Assembly (NCBI RefSeq): GCF_041320665.1
Contig: NZ_CP166730.1
Span: 3,720,001-3,784,000, forward strand
Length of the DNA: 64,000 nucleotides
Reading direction: 5' to 3'
Origin: Comamonas sp. GB3 AK4-5
GTDB lineage: Bacteria; Pseudomonadota; Gammaproteobacteria; Burkholderiales; Burkholderiaceae_C
Part shown: piece by piece, positions 1 through 8,741 of the stretch
How the letters are laid out: each line of letters begins with the position of its first letter
Numbering within the stretch: position 1 is the first letter of the stretch
Program-made: the position numbers and the translations under genes
Notes under the pieces: generated by a model
Told to the model about the DNA's origin: nothing
The model's input: only the letters and a program-made list of their open reading frames with translations
Databases searched by the model: none

Positions 1-209
1 TCCAGCATGCTGGAATGCACGCCCTGCCCCATGGACTGCAGCACGCGCTGGTAGGTTTCGATGCGCGTGTCCAGCGAACGGGCCACGAAGCGGGCCGCCA
101 TTTCCTGCTGGCGCCGCTCATCCCGCAGGGTGTCAACGTCGGAGAAATGGGTCAATCCACCCAGACACAACATGCAGGCCAGTGCCAGTGCCACGCCAAA
201 ACGCAGCAT
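1..209 (-). CDS. Partial membrane-anchored sensor-like protein (N-terminus only)
   Basis: The gene runs off the left edge; only about the first 69 residues are visible. The start ATG at 209 has a GAGG Shine-Dalgarno-like stretch just upstream. The protein opens with a hydrophobic segment (about residues 3-18, rich in Leu, Ala and Cys) that would be a signal anchor. A polar, Arg/Gln-rich helical stretch follows, as expected at the start of a periplasmic sensor domain (CHASE-like or similar) of a diguanylate cyclase, histidine kinase or chemoreceptor. That assignment is inference, because no catalytic domain is inside the window. Confidence 0.5.
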   Translation of the reverse strand, partial: MLRFGVALALACMLCLGGLTHFSDVDTLRDERRQQEMAARFVARSLDTRIETYQRVLQSMGQGVHSSML

Positions 210-465
210 GGACCTCGACCACCAGGAGATCGGGTGAGACTGCGTCGAGGGCCGCAAAAAAGGTCTGCGCCGCCCGCCGCTGAAAGGCGTTGTGGGTTCC
301 GACATGGACCATGGGTGTAAGAACGAACACCCACTATAAAAAAGCCTCCGCCGGTCTCTTGCAGGACGAACCCTGCACCCCGCCCCGGTTTTTCCCTAGG
401 TCCGAGGTCGCCAGAACAGGATCACACCAGAAGTCCTGAATCCGCTTCAGGCGCCGGTGCGCGCT

Positions 466-1089
466 TTAGCTCCCTGCCACCACCTGCAACGCCGAGGGAT
501 GGGGCAGATTCAGCACATTGCCGGTGCCGGCAATGAGGCCGTGCTCGCGCAGGTGGCGCAGCACGCGCGAGAAGGTTTCGGGTGCAATGCCCAGCTGGGC
601 AGCGATCAATCGCTTGCGCTGGTGTAGCGTGACCTGCATGGCCCCGTTGGAGTCATGCTGGGCATGGCGCAGCAGCCATTGGGCGCAGCGTGCTTCCGCG
701 TCCTGGGCCAGGCGGCTGACGGCGGTTTCCGTCTGCTGGCAATAGCCCTGTGCCATATCGCGCACCAGGGCCTGCACTGTGGCGGGCAAGGCCACAACGC
801 CCTGGCGGAACTCTTGCAGCGAGACCCGGCGCAGTCGCACGCGGGAATCGGCCACCATGTCCACGCAACTGGGACGTTCGGTCAGCACAAAAGCGGCATC
901 CAGCCAGGCAGGGCCTTCCACCAGACCCAGTTGGTGGCGCATCTGTCCTTCGTCACGCACACCCAGCAGCACGCGGCCGCTGTCGATGTACAGGACTTCG
1001 CGCGGGTGCTCATGCCGTTGGCGCAGCACCTGGCCGCTGGCCAGCACCTCAGCATGGGCGAACGGGTCGAAAGACGGAATGTGGAACAT
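466..1089 (-). CDS. Crp/Fnr family transcriptional regulator
   Basis: A protein of about 207 aa with an N-terminal cyclic-nucleotide-binding-like beta barrel (about residues 10-110) and a C-terminal winged helix-turn-helix (about 150-195). The recognition-helix region contains LGIAPETFSRVLRHL, typical of the Crp/Fnr family. No N-terminal cysteine cluster is present, so it is not an oxygen-sensing Fe-S Fnr. I chose the ATG at 1089; a longer reading frame opens at a TTG at 1137, but that start would overlap an FNR-like palindrome (1124-1137). It is convergent with nothing and lies downstream of puuD on the same strand. The ligand and targets cannot be read from the sequence. Confidence 0.85.
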   Translation of the reverse strand: MFHIPSFDPFAHAEVLASGQVLRQRHEHPREVLYIDSGRVLLGVRDEGQMRHQLGLVEGPAWLDAAFVLTERPSCVDMVADSRVRLRRVSLQEFRQGVVALPATVQALVRDMAQGYCQQTETAVSRLAQDAEARCAQWLLRHAQHDSNGAMQVTLHQRKRLIAAQLGIAPETFSRVLRHLREHGLIAGTGNVLNLPHPSALQVVAGS

Positions 1090-1123
1090 GTCCGGACTGT
1101 GCCCGCGCGCGCCCAGGACGGGT

Positions 1124-1137
1124 TTGAGCAAAATCAA
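1124..1137. promoter_or_regulatory. FNR/Crp-type palindrome upstream of the Crp/Fnr gene
   Basis: The sequence TTGAG-CAAA-ATCAA matches the FNR/ANR consensus TTGAT-N4-ATCAA at nine of ten arm positions. It lies 35-48 bp upstream of the chosen ATG at 1089, so the regulator could act on its own gene or be controlled by another Fnr protein. This is a single sequence match; promoter activity is inference. Confidence 0.4.
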
Positions 1138-1191
1138 ATGTTGTGCGCCCGGGCGGTGAAGGTGTGTGCCAGCTCACACCGCTCCAGGGGC

Positions 1192-2490
1192 TTATTGCAC
1201 CGCCGCACCGCTCTCAAACCAGCGCTTGAAGCTGTTGCGCTCTTCATCACTCAAAGCACCTGGGTTGCCGAAAGGCATTTTGCGCAGCTGCACCACCTGG
1301 GCGTAAATCTGCTGGGCATGGCTTTTGACGTCTTCGGGCGTGTCGAACTTCACGTTCTTTTGCGCGATGGTGGCGCTGCTGTGACAGACCACGCAGTGCT
1401 GCTGCATGATGGCGCGCACATTTTCATAGCTGCCAGCGCTTGCGGCAGCTGCGCCAGAGGTCGATTCGACACCAGATGTTGCAGGAGCGGCATCAGGCTG
1501 CTCGCCCTGCACCACCACCTGGCCCACGGGGGCCAGGCTGACGGCAGGCGTGGCCGGCTGGGGTGCGGGTTTGAGCCAAACGGCAGTGGCGATCAGCAGC
1601 AGCACGCCCACGGCGGCGTATTTCCAGGGATGGGGGTTGCGGCCCAGCTTGTAGCCATGGCGCATGACAAAGAACTGGCGGATGGCCGCACCGGCAAACA
1701 TCATCAGAATCAGCACCAACCAGTTCTGCGGGTGGTTGTTCAACCAGCCGTAATGGGTGGACAGCATGGCAAACAGCACCGGCAGCGTGAAATAGGTGTT
1801 GTGCACGCTGCGCTGCTTGCCGCGCTTGCCGTGGATGGGGTCCACGGGTTTGCCGGCCTTGAGGTCGGCTACCACGGTGCGCTGACCGGGAATGATCCAG
1901 AAGAACACATTGGCGCTCATGGAGGTCGCCAGCATGGCGCCCATCAGCAAAAAGGCGGCCTGGCCGGGGAAGAGGTGGCAGGCCAGAAAGGCCGCAATGC
2001 ACACCAGCACCAGCACCAGAGCGCCGACGATGGCATCTCCTTTTTCGCGCTGACCAAAGACGCGGCAAATGCCGTCATACAACAGCCAGAACACCACCAG
2101 AAACGCCAGCGCTGCCGCAATCGCCATATGGGGCGACATCAGCGGGTTGGCCGGGTTCACCAGGTAGACATTGGCATTCCACAGATAGGACACCGTCAGC
2201 AGCGCAAAGCCGGACAGCCAGGTGGTGTAGCTTTCCCAGAAGAACCAATGCAGATGCTCGGGCAGCTTGGGGGGCGAGACGGCGAACTTGACCGGGTGGT
2301 AAAAGCCCCCGCCATGCACGGCCCAAAGCTCGCCGCTGACGCCCTGCTTCTTGAGGTCGTCATCCACTGGCGGCGTCAGACTGCTGTCCAGGAAGACGAA
2401 GTAAAACGAGGAACCGACCCAGGCAATGGCGGTGATGACATGCAGCCACCGCAGCAGCAAGTTGGCCCAGTCGAGAATGTAGCTATCCAT
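1192..2490 (-). CDS. puuD: Urate hydroxylase PuuD (membrane protein with cytochrome c domain)
   Basis: 432 aa. The N-terminal 300 residues form a multi-spanning membrane domain of the PuuD/DUF989 type, with conserved segments such as WVGSSFYFVFLD and HWFFWESYTTW. A linker rich in Ala, Pro and Ser follows. The C-terminus carries a c-type haem site CVVCH at residues 366-370 and a probable axial Met in KMPFG near 405. In this family the enzyme oxidises urate to 5-hydroxyisourate and passes electrons to the respiratory chain. A TTGTATACAA-like operator lies about 140 bp upstream. Product and substrate fit the neighbouring uraH and ureide genes. The fusion to cytochrome c is normal for this family. 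Confidence 0.93.
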   Translation of the reverse strand: MDSYILDWANLLLRWLHVITAIAWVGSSFYFVFLDSSLTPPVDDDLKKQGVSGELWAVHGGGFYHPVKFAVSPPKLPEHLHWFFWESYTTWLSGFALLTVSYLWNANVYLVNPANPLMSPHMAIAAALAFLVVFWLLYDGICRVFGQREKGDAIVGALVLVLVCIAAFLACHLFPGQAAFLLMGAMLATSMSANVFFWIIPGQRTVVADLKAGKPVDPIHGKRGKQRSVHNTYFTLPVLFAMLSTHYGWLNNHPQNWLVLILMMFAGAAIRQFFVMRHGYKLGRNPHPWKYAAVGVLLLIATAVWLKPAPQPATPAVSLAPVGQVVVQGEQPDAAPATSGVESTSGAAAASAGSYENVRAIMQQHCVVCHSSATIAQKNVKFDTPEDVKSHAQQIYAQVVQLRKMPFGNPGALSDEERNSFKRWFESGAAVQ

Positions 2491-2626
2491 AGCGCTCTAC
2501 TCTGGCGGCGTGGGGCCGCCTGTGAGATCCAACTGCTCACCACTGCGGAGGCTCTGAGCAGAGAAAAGGGCCGCGCACCTGGGCTGGAGCGCCGGAGCAC
2601 CGCTGCGACCTGTTTTTGTAAACACA

Positions 2627-2639
2627 AAGTGTATGCAAA
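2627..2639 (-). promoter_or_regulatory. GntR-type operator upstream of puuD (variant)
   Basis: On the minus strand the site reads TTTGCATACACTT, one base away from the copies at 4953-4965 and 23429-23441. It lies about 140 bp upstream of the puuD start. It has the GT-AT-AC core typical of FadR-subfamily GntR operators, here with GC in place of GT in one arm. Assignment to the regulator at 13921 is inference. Confidence 0.55.
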
Positions 2640-2728
2640 TTGAATGCCGGCGCCACAACAAATAGGGGGCTGCCACCCCGGGCATACCCTGAGCTGCACG
2701 GTGCACCCGCCCAAGGGGTTGGCAGGGC

Positions 2729-3586
2729 TCAAAGGCTGCGGGTCTGCATCAGCTGGGCGGCCACGGCCACGGCAATCACCTCGGGCTCCTTGCCCTGCAC
2801 GCCCGGCACTCCCATGGGGCAATGCACCGCATCCACGGCCGCCGCATCCAGGCCTCTCGCGATCAAGCGGCGGCGAAAACTGGCCCATTTGCTGGCGCTG
2901 CCGATCAGCCCCAGAAAAGGCAGATCCCCCACGGCATGCTGGCGCGCCAGGCAGGCGAGCAGGATCTCCCAGTCCTCGGCATGGCTGTGCGTGAGAATGA
3001 GCACGCGGCTGCCCGGGGACAGATCGGCCACGGCATCCTGCACAGGGTCGGCCTGAACCCATGTGGCACGCGGTGCCCATGGCGCAGCCGGCTCGGCCCT
3101 GGCGTCGGTCTCTGCCCGCATGCCTGGGCGGCTGTCCACCCAGGTGGTCTGGCAGGGGAGGTGCTGCAGCAAGCGCACCAGCGCCTGGCCCACATGACCC
3201 GCCCCAAACACCGCCACCGGCATACGCGGACGCTGCAGATGCTGCCAGTGCGGCAGGTCTTGCGCCTGCACACGGGCGTAGCCCAGATGCACCACGCCAC
3301 CGCAGCACTGCCCCAGACTAGGGCCCAGCGCATAGCGCAGCACGCCGGCCTCGGCCCGGCCTTGCAAAACCGCTCGGGCATGGGCCAAGGCCTGGTATTC
3401 CAGATGGCCTCCGCCAATGCTGCCCACCAGCGCCTCCATGCGCCCCGGTGCCAGCCCCGTGGGCACGGCCATCCAGGCACCCGCTTCACGCGGTGCCGAT
3501 CCCTGTACCCGCTCCACCCACACCAGGCAGGCGGGGCCATGGACCAGGCTGGCCTGCAGTTCCTGCCATGCGTTCACTACCGTCAT
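2729..3586 (-). CDS. xdhC: XdhC-type molybdenum cofactor chaperone for xanthine dehydrogenase
   Basis: 285 aa. The N-terminal XdhC/CoxI domain has VGSIGGGHLEYQAL and the Cys-Gly-Gly segment LGQCCGGVVHLG. The C-terminal Rossmann-like domain has VAVFGAGHVGQALVRLL and the conserved LIGSASKWASFRRRL. XdhC binds sulfurated molybdenum cofactor and inserts it into xanthine dehydrogenase, which produces urate for PuuD. I chose the ATG at 3586 because AAGG precedes it; an earlier in-frame start exists at 3697 but overlaps the divergent gene. The XdhA and XdhB subunits are not in the window, so they must be encoded elsewhere. Confidence 0.92.
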   Translation of the reverse strand: MTVVNAWQELQASLVHGPACLVWVERVQGSAPREAGAWMAVPTGLAPGRMEALVGSIGGGHLEYQALAHARAVLQGRAEAGVLRYALGPSLGQCCGGVVHLGYARVQAQDLPHWQHLQRPRMPVAVFGAGHVGQALVRLLQHLPCQTTWVDSRPGMRAETDARAEPAAPWAPRATWVQADPVQDAVADLSPGSRVLILTHSHAEDWEILLACLARQHAVGDLPFLGLIGSASKWASFRRRLIARGLDAAAVDAVHCPMGVPGVQGKEPEVIAVAVAAQLMQTRSL

Positions 3587-3719
3587 ACCTTGCTGAGCCC
3601 TTACCAGAACACCTTGCCCAATGAAGTTGCCGACAGACGTTAGGATGGGTGCCTGTCTCCTGCTGCTGACAAGCAAGCCGCTTGCCAGTTGGCACACTCA
3701 CTCAGGATACCTTTACGCC

Positions 3720-4238
3720 ATGGCTGAACCTACGCCCTCCACCCCCTCGTCTTCCCCAACCCCGCAGCGCTCGGGCCGCTCCTGGCTGTGGCGCGGCCTG
3801 GCAGCCGGAGTGACCGCGCTGATGGCAGCCTGCGGCTCCGTCCCCCATCTGGGCGGCAAGCTGGGTTCGGGAGGAGGCGGCCCGTCCGCCGGCTCCAGCG
3901 CCGCATCGCGCGAATACCGTCAGGATGCCGCCCGCCATATCTATGCGCGCAACCAGCACCGTATCTACAAGGGCCAGCTGCCCCCCATGCTCTACGCCGT
4001 GGGCGTGCTGGAAGTGGAACTGGACCGCAGCGGCAATGTGCGTCGCCTGCGCTGGCTGCGCGCCCCCAGCCATGCACCCGAAGTGGTGGCCGACATCGAG
4101 CGCACCGTGCGTGCGGCCTCGCCCTTCCCTGCCCCCTCCCGCATGAGCGGCAAGCTGACCTATACCGATACCTGGCTGTGGGACCAGTCGGGACGCTTTC
4201 AGCTCGATACCCTCACCGAAGGCCAGCGCGGGGAGTAG
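3720..4238 (+). CDS. Putative lipoprotein with TonB C-terminal-like domain
   Basis: About 172 aa from the ATG at 3720. A positively charged Pro/Ser-rich N-terminus precedes a hydrophobic stretch ending in ALMAAC, a plausible lipobox with Cys near residue 37. After a Gly/Ser linker, residues about 70-165 resemble the TonB C-terminal fold, including an E-V-E-L-D-R-S-G-N-V pattern and two later strands. TonB-like domains of this small size usually act in envelope contacts rather than as full energy transducers. No operon partner is obvious; xdhC is divergent. Longer in-frame starts exist, but the chosen start gives the cleanest signal sequence. Confidence 0.55.
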   Translation: MAEPTPSTPSSSPTPQRSGRSWLWRGLAAGVTALMAACGSVPHLGGKLGSGGGGPSAGSSAASREYRQDAARHIYARNQHRIYKGQLPPMLYAVGVLEVELDRSGNVRRLRWLRAPSHAPEVVADIERTVRAASPFPAPSRMSGKLTYTDTWLWDQSGRFQLDTLTEGQRGE

Positions 4239-4240
4239 CA

Positions 4241-4356
4241 ACTCCCCCCTGAGGCGCCTACGGCGCCTTCCCCCCAGGGGGACGCTGCCAGCGCGGCGGG
4301 GCGGCCCTTGCGCGGCAGCCCTGACGTTGGGGCGCGCCAGTTTCGTAGTCCATTAG
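4241..4356 (+). repeat. Stop-codon-proximal dispersed repeat, copy A
   Basis: It begins three bases after the stop codon of the lipoprotein gene. The segment holds CCCCCTGAGGCGCC, a hairpin GGCGCC-TAC-GGCGCC, then CCCCCCAGGGGG, a GC-rich middle and the tail GGCGCGCCAGTTTCGT. The same blocks in the same order recur at 8600-8737 (minus), 18722-18965, 27498-27605 and 39655-39847 (minus), each just after a stop codon and in the orientation of that gene. Confidence 0.8.
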
Positions 4357-4546
4357 CGACCAAGAACACCCAGGTTGGCCGGAGCAAGCCTGCGCAGCAC
4401 AGCTGAACTCCAGTACCCCACCACAACGGCCAGACAGCGCTTGAGGCGCGGCGTGTGCCCGCTGACGGTACTTGCGTACGGCAAGGGCGCGCAACAAAGC
4501 ATCAAGCACTGTATGGCCGCATCAGCACGGCCCACCTACGTAAAAA

Positions 4547-4897
4547 CTAAGACCCCCGATACGTTGAATAGCTCCAGGGGCTGACGAGAAGCGGCACGTG
4601 ATAGTGCTGGTCCGCATGGGCCACACCAAAGTCCAGGCTCACCTGGTTCAGGAAGTTGGGCTCGGGCAGTTGCACGCCCTTGGCCTTGAAATAGGCCGCT
4701 ACGTTGAAAGTCAGCCGGTAGGTGCCAGGCTTCAGGCTGGCGTTGTCGAAGAGCGGCGCATCGGTGCGGCCATCGTGGTTCAGCGTCAAGGTCTGGAGCA
4801 GCGTGGCGCTGTCGCCTTGTGTGGCAAACAGCTTGACTTGCATGCCGGCGGCTGGACAGCCATGCATGGTGTCCAGAACATGTGTACTCAGGCCCAT
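4547..4897 (-). CDS. uraH: 5-hydroxyisourate hydrolase (transthyretin-like)
   Basis: 116 aa from the ATG at 4897, which has GGAGAC upstream. It starts with MGLSTHVLDTMHGCPAAGM and ends in the diagnostic tetrapeptide YRGS. The conserved His of the THVLD segment, the Arg in DGRTDAPL and the HYHVPLLVSPWSYSTYRGS end are all present. The enzyme hydrolyses 5-hydroxyisourate made by PuuD to OHCU, the substrate of the UraD domain encoded at 15650. The gene lies downstream of the peptide ABC transporter operon but has its own operator at 4953-4965, so separate control is likely. Confidence 0.96.
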   Translation of the reverse strand: MGLSTHVLDTMHGCPAAGMQVKLFATQGDSATLLQTLTLNHDGRTDAPLFDNASLKPGTYRLTFNVAAYFKAKGVQLPEPNFLNQVSLDFGVAHADQHYHVPLLVSPWSYSTYRGS

Positions 4898-4952
4898 AAA
4901 GTCTCCATTGGTTATGGCACAGGCCGCAGGATCAGGGCCTGTTTTTTCAATG

Positions 4953-4965
4953 AAGTGTATACAAA
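4953..4965 (-). promoter_or_regulatory. GntR-type operator upstream of uraH
   Basis: The minus strand reads TTTGTATACACTT, identical to the site upstream of the NCS2 permease (23429-23441). It lies 55-70 bp upstream of the uraH start codon, between the end of the ABC ATPase gene and uraH. Confidence 0.7.
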
Positions 4966-5004
4966 TACTGCACACCCATCAGCCATAAGAGCGCGTCTCT
5001 TTTT

Positions 5005-6636
5005 TTATTCGCTACGCAGAAAGGCGAAATCACGCCCCGGCGCGGCCGCCAGCAGGCTGCGCGTATAGGCATGCTGGGGTGAGGAGAACACCTGCTCCAC
5101 CGCGCCGCTTTCCACCACCTCGCCCTGGTGCATGACCAGCACATGGTCGCAGATCTGGCTGGCTACGCGCAGGTCGTGCGTGATGAACACCATGCCCAGA
5201 TCCAGTTGCTGCTGAACCTGGTTCAGCAGTTGCAGGATTTGCGCCTGTACCGACACATCCAGGGCCGAAACCGCCTCGTCGGCAATCAGCACCTTGGGCC
5301 GGCAGGCCAGAGCCCGGGCAATCGAGATACGCTGACGCTGCCCCCCCGAGAACTCATGTGGATAGCGGTGCAGCGCAGCAGGAGACAGCTGCACCAGCTC
5401 CATCAAGGCCTCCGCGTGGGCCCAGGCTTTGGCATGGGGCACGCCGAAGTTGCAAGGCCCCTCGATGATGGATGCTCCCACGGTCCGGCGCGGATTGAGC
5501 GAGCGATAAGGGTCCTGGAAGATGACCTGCACCATGCGGCGAAACGGCGACAACGCCCGCCTCTGCTGCTGCACGACGGAACACCCCTCCGCCAAAATAT
5601 CGCCGTGGCTGGGATCGATCAGCCTGGCCATGCATCGCGCCAAGGTGGACTTGCCGGAGCCGGACTCGCCCACAATCCCCACGGTTTCACCCGGTCTCAC
5701 CTGCAGCGAGACATTGCGCACCGCATGCACCACGCGCCGACGGCGCGGCCAAAAGCCCGAGACATAGGTCTTGCCCATGTTTTGCGCCTCCAGTAAAGGA
5801 TAGGGCCCAGCAGGCGAGTCTGTGACGAGGGGCCGCTTGCTTCCACCCAGCACGGGCACTGCGTTCAGCAACATGCGGGTATAGGGCCTGGCCGGCACGG
5901 TCAGCACCTGCTGTTTGCTGCCCAGCTCCACCATATGGCCTTGGCGCACCACCACCACTTCGTCGGCGATTTCGGCCACCACACCGAAGTCGTGGGTGAT
6001 GAAAAGCACTGCCGTGTGGTGCTCCATCTGCAGAGCTTGAATGAGTTTGAGGATTTCGGCCTGGGTGGTCACATCCACGGCCGTGGTCGGCTCGTCACAG
6101 ATCAGCAGTGCAGGCTTGAGGATCAGGGCCATGGCAACGCCTATGCGCTGGCGCTGGCCCCCCGAAAGCTGGTGGGGGTAGGCGGCATAAATACGCTCGG
6201 GATCGGGCAGCCGCACCCGGGCCATGATGTCCAGAATCATTTGACGCCGCTGTGCCCGTGGCATATGCAGGTGCTGGGCCAGCACTTCATCGATTTGCGC
6301 ACCACAGCGCATCACGGGGTTGAGCGCCGTCATCGGCTCCTGAAACACCATGGCCATCGCCGGGCCGCGCAGGGCGCGCAACCGCGAGGCTGAGGCACGC
6401 AGCAGGTCTTCGCCCTGCAGCACGATATGCCCTTCTGCCGGCTTCATACCCTCCGGCAGCAGGCCCATGATGGCATTGGCGATGATGGACTTCCCCGAGC
6501 CCGACTCGCCCAGCAGGCACACCGTCTGCCCTCGCTCGATATTGAAGGAAATCTGGCTGACGGCGAGCTCGCGGTCGCTGCCCTGAGGCAGGGCGATGCT
6601 GAGGTTCTGGATGGAAAGAATGGGCAGCACGGACAT
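5005..6636 (-). CDS. Peptide/glutathione ABC transporter, double ATPase subunit (GsiA-like)
   Basis: 543 aa with two complete nucleotide-binding domains. The first has Walker A GESGSGKS at residues 43-50, signature [10 protein letters not shown] and Walker B LLICDEPT. The second has GESGSGKST near 320, signature [10 protein letters not shown] and [13 protein letters not shown] single protein with two oligopeptide-type domains is the arrangement of GsiA, the glutathione importer ATPase, as opposed to separate DppD and DppF. Its ATG directly abuts the TGA of the permease at 6637. It is the last gene of a four-gene minus-strand operon (10319 to 5005). Substrate is inferred only. Confidence 0.9.
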   Translation of the reverse strand: MSVLPILSIQNLSIALPQGSDRELAVSQISFNIERGQTVCLLGESGSGKSIIANAIMGLLPEGMKPAEGHIVLQGEDLLRASASRLRALRGPAMAMVFQEPMTALNPVMRCGAQIDEVLAQHLHMPRAQRRQMILDIMARVRLPDPERIYAAYPHQLSGGQRQRIGVAMALILKPALLICDEPTTAVDVTTQAEILKLIQALQMEHHTAVLFITHDFGVVAEIADEVVVVRQGHMVELGSKQQVLTVPARPYTRMLLNAVPVLGGSKRPLVTDSPAGPYPLLEAQNMGKTYVSGFWPRRRRVVHAVRNVSLQVRPGETVGIVGESGSGKSTLARCMARLIDPSHGDILAEGCSVVQQQRRALSPFRRMVQVIFQDPYRSLNPRRTVGASIIEGPCNFGVPHAKAWAHAEALMELVQLSPAALHRYPHEFSGGQRQRISIARALACRPKVLIADEAVSALDVSVQAQILQLLNQVQQQLDLGMVFITHDLRVASQICDHVLVMHQGEVVESGAVEQVFSSPQHAYTRSLLAAAPGRDFAFLRSE

Positions 6637-7569
6637 TCACCTTTGGCGTTGGTTGAACTTGGGATCCAAGGTGTCACGCAGGCCATCTCCGAGCATGTTC
6701 ACAGCCAGCACGGTAAGCCCCAGAAAAATGCCGGGCAGCAACACGTTGTGCGGGTATTGGTTGAATTGCGCACGCCCCTCGGACATGAGGTTGCCCCAGG
6801 TGGCCATATCGGCCGGCAGCCCCAGCCCCAGAAAGGACAGAATGGCCTCCACCAAAATCGCCGAGGCACAGACATAGGTGGCCTGGATGATCAGTGGCGC
6901 AGCCGCATTGGGCAGGATGTGGCGCAGCAGCATCTTCCATATGGGCGTATCCAGCGCGATGGCCGCTTCCACATAAGGCTCTTCGCGTAGGCTCAACACC
7001 ACAGAGCGCACCAGGCGCGCCGTGCGCGGAATTTCGGGAACGGCAATGGCCACCACCACGGTGGGCAGGCTACCGCCAAACAAGGCCACCAGGCTGATGG
7101 CGAACATCATGCTGGGGATGGCCATGACGCCATCCATCAAACGCATCAGCACATTGCCAAGGCGGCTGAAATACCCACCCACCAAGCCGAACACCATGCC
7201 GGTCAACATCGCCAGGCAGGTGGTTGCCAGGCCCACCAGCAGCGAGACACGCGCGCCATACAGCACGCGGCTCCAGATATCGCGCCCCAGGCTGTCGCTG
7301 CCCATCCAGAACCAATGTGCAAACACCTCGCCCGACAGCGCGTGGAACGCCCCCTGGGAGCCGGGCAACATATTGGCGCTGCTGGGGTCCATGGCCGTGG
7401 GATCTATGGTGTCCAGCCACGGAGCCATGGTGGCCATCAGCACCAGCACCAGCAGCACACCGCCCCCCAGCCGAACAGAGCCATTGGCCCACATGCGCAG
7501 CCACAAGGAACGGCGCCGCCAGGGTGGGTCCTTGTCGTCCCATGGATAGCCGGACTGGGTGGAAGCCAT
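6637..7569 (-). CDS. Peptide ABC transporter permease (GsiD/DppC-like)
   Basis: 310 aa from the ATG at 7569, with GAGGTG upstream. A cytoplasmic N-terminus and one membrane span are followed by the MetI-type permease domain with about five more spans and the EAA-like loop EAAIALDTPIWKMLLRHILPN. The segment GSDSLGRDIWSRVLYGARVSL is characteristic of DppC/OppC family members, which pair with a DppB-type partner. The partner is encoded immediately upstream (7577-8518). Gene order permease B, permease C, ATPase is that of peptide/glutathione importers. Confidence 0.92.
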   Translation of the reverse strand: MASTQSGYPWDDKDPPWRRRSLWLRMWANGSVRLGGGVLLVLVLMATMAPWLDTIDPTAMDPSSANMLPGSQGAFHALSGEVFAHWFWMGSDSLGRDIWSRVLYGARVSLLVGLATTCLAMLTGMVFGLVGGYFSRLGNVLMRLMDGVMAIPSMMFAISLVALFGGSLPTVVVAIAVPEIPRTARLVRSVVLSLREEPYVEAAIALDTPIWKMLLRHILPNAAAPLIIQATYVCASAILVEAILSFLGLGLPADMATWGNLMSEGRAQFNQYPHNVLLPGIFLGLTVLAVNMLGDGLRDTLDPKFNQRQR

Positions 7570-7576
7570 AAGCACC

Positions 7577-8518
7577 TCAGTAACGAATGCGTGGATCGAA
7601 GAGCAAATAGCTCAGGTCAATCAGCAAATTGATGCAGACATAGGTCAGCGCGAAAAACAGTGTGATGCCCTGAATCAACGGAAAGTCACGCGAGAGCACG
7701 GCATCCACCGTCAGCTGCCCCAGGCCGGGGATGGCAAAAACGGTCTCCGTCACCACCACACCGCCCATCAACAAGGCCATGCCAATGCCAATCACCGTGA
7801 CGATGGGTATGGCGGCATTCGCCAGCGCATGGCGCAGCAGCAGCTGCAGCTCCGAAATGCCCTTGGCACGGGCCGTGCGGATGTAGTCTTCGGTCAATGC
7901 TTCGGCCACGGCGGCGCGGGTGACGCGGGCAATCAAGGCCATATAGATCAGGGACAAGGTGGCGGCCGGCAGCAGCAAATGGCGCAACCACGGCCACAGG
8001 CCTTCATTCAGCCTTGCATAGCCTTGCACCGGCAGCCACTGCAGATGCAGGCCGAACAGCCAGATCAGCACATAAGCAATCACAAAAGAGGGAACCGAAA
8101 AGCCCAGCGTCGAGATACACATCAAGATGCGGTCCAGCCAGCCACCACTGCGCCAGGCTGCAGCCACTCCCAAAGGAACGGCCACGCCCACGGTCAGTAG
8201 CAGCGTGATGGCGGTCAAGGACAAGCTGGCCTGCATGCGCTGGCCAATCAGCTCGGCCACTGGCCGCTTGATGAAATACGACTCCCCCAGATCACCGTGC
8301 AACAACTTGCTCCCCCAGTGCACAAACTGCACAGGCAGGGATTGGTTGAGCCCGAGCTTGTCGCGCACCTTGTCTATGTGCTCGCTGCTACCCGCATCGC
8401 CCACGATGGCCGCCACCGGATCGCCCGGCGCCAGCCGCAGCATGGCAAACACGAGAATCGCCACCACCAGCAGCACGGGCACCGTGGCCAGAACCCGCCG
8501 AATCAGAAAAGCCAGCAT
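7577..8518 (-). CDS. Peptide ABC transporter permease (GsiC/DppB-like)
   Basis: 313 aa. The N-terminus MLAFLIRRVLATVPVLLVV is the first membrane span typical of DppB/GsiC. The segment RLAPGDPV and the EAA loop ARAKGISELQLLLRHALANA complete the family pattern, with about six spans in all. The ATG at 8518 was chosen; a GTG sits one codon upstream. It follows the binding-protein gene after a 223 bp gap containing a dispersed repeat, and is separated from the next permease by only seven bases. Confidence 0.92.
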   Translation of the reverse strand: MLAFLIRRVLATVPVLLVVAILVFAMLRLAPGDPVAAIVGDAGSSEHIDKVRDKLGLNQSLPVQFVHWGSKLLHGDLGESYFIKRPVAELIGQRMQASLSLTAITLLLTVGVAVPLGVAAAWRSGGWLDRILMCISTLGFSVPSFVIAYVLIWLFGLHLQWLPVQGYARLNEGLWPWLRHLLLPAATLSLIYMALIARVTRAAVAEALTEDYIRTARAKGISELQLLLRHALANAAIPIVTVIGIGMALLMGGVVVTETVFAIPGLGQLTVDAVLSRDFPLIQGITLFFALTYVCINLLIDLSYLLFDPRIRY

Positions 8519-8599
8519 CACTCTCGCCTTTCACCAACAGAGATAAGAAGCCCGTCTCGCGGACCCAGCATCACTCAGTGATTCACAACACGACGCATA

Positions 8600-8737
8600 G
8601 AACTGGCGCCCCCCAAACCTGGGCACTGCCCTCAAAACTGGCGCGCTGCACGCCAGGGCACCGCGCAAGGGCAGTCTCGCAGCGTCGGTGCCGCCCCCCA
8701 GCGCCAGAGAGAGGGAAGACGCGCAGCGGCTCAGGGG
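8600..8737 (-). repeat. Stop-codon-proximal dispersed repeat, copy E
   Basis: In minus orientation it starts about five bases after the stop codon of the binding-protein gene with CCCCTGAGCCGCTGCGCG and ends in the AACTGGCGCGCC-like tail. This copy is more diverged than the others, and its CCCCCAGGGGG hairpin is decayed. It separates the binding-protein gene from the permease genes of the same operon, so it would act inside an operon. Confidence 0.65.
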
Positions 8738-8741
8738 TGTT

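Noticed and set aside
655..2643. Long plus-strand open frame opposite puuD and the Crp/Fnr gene
   Set aside because: His/Gln/Gly-rich product without any domain; it is the antisense of genuine GC-rich genes with clear families.
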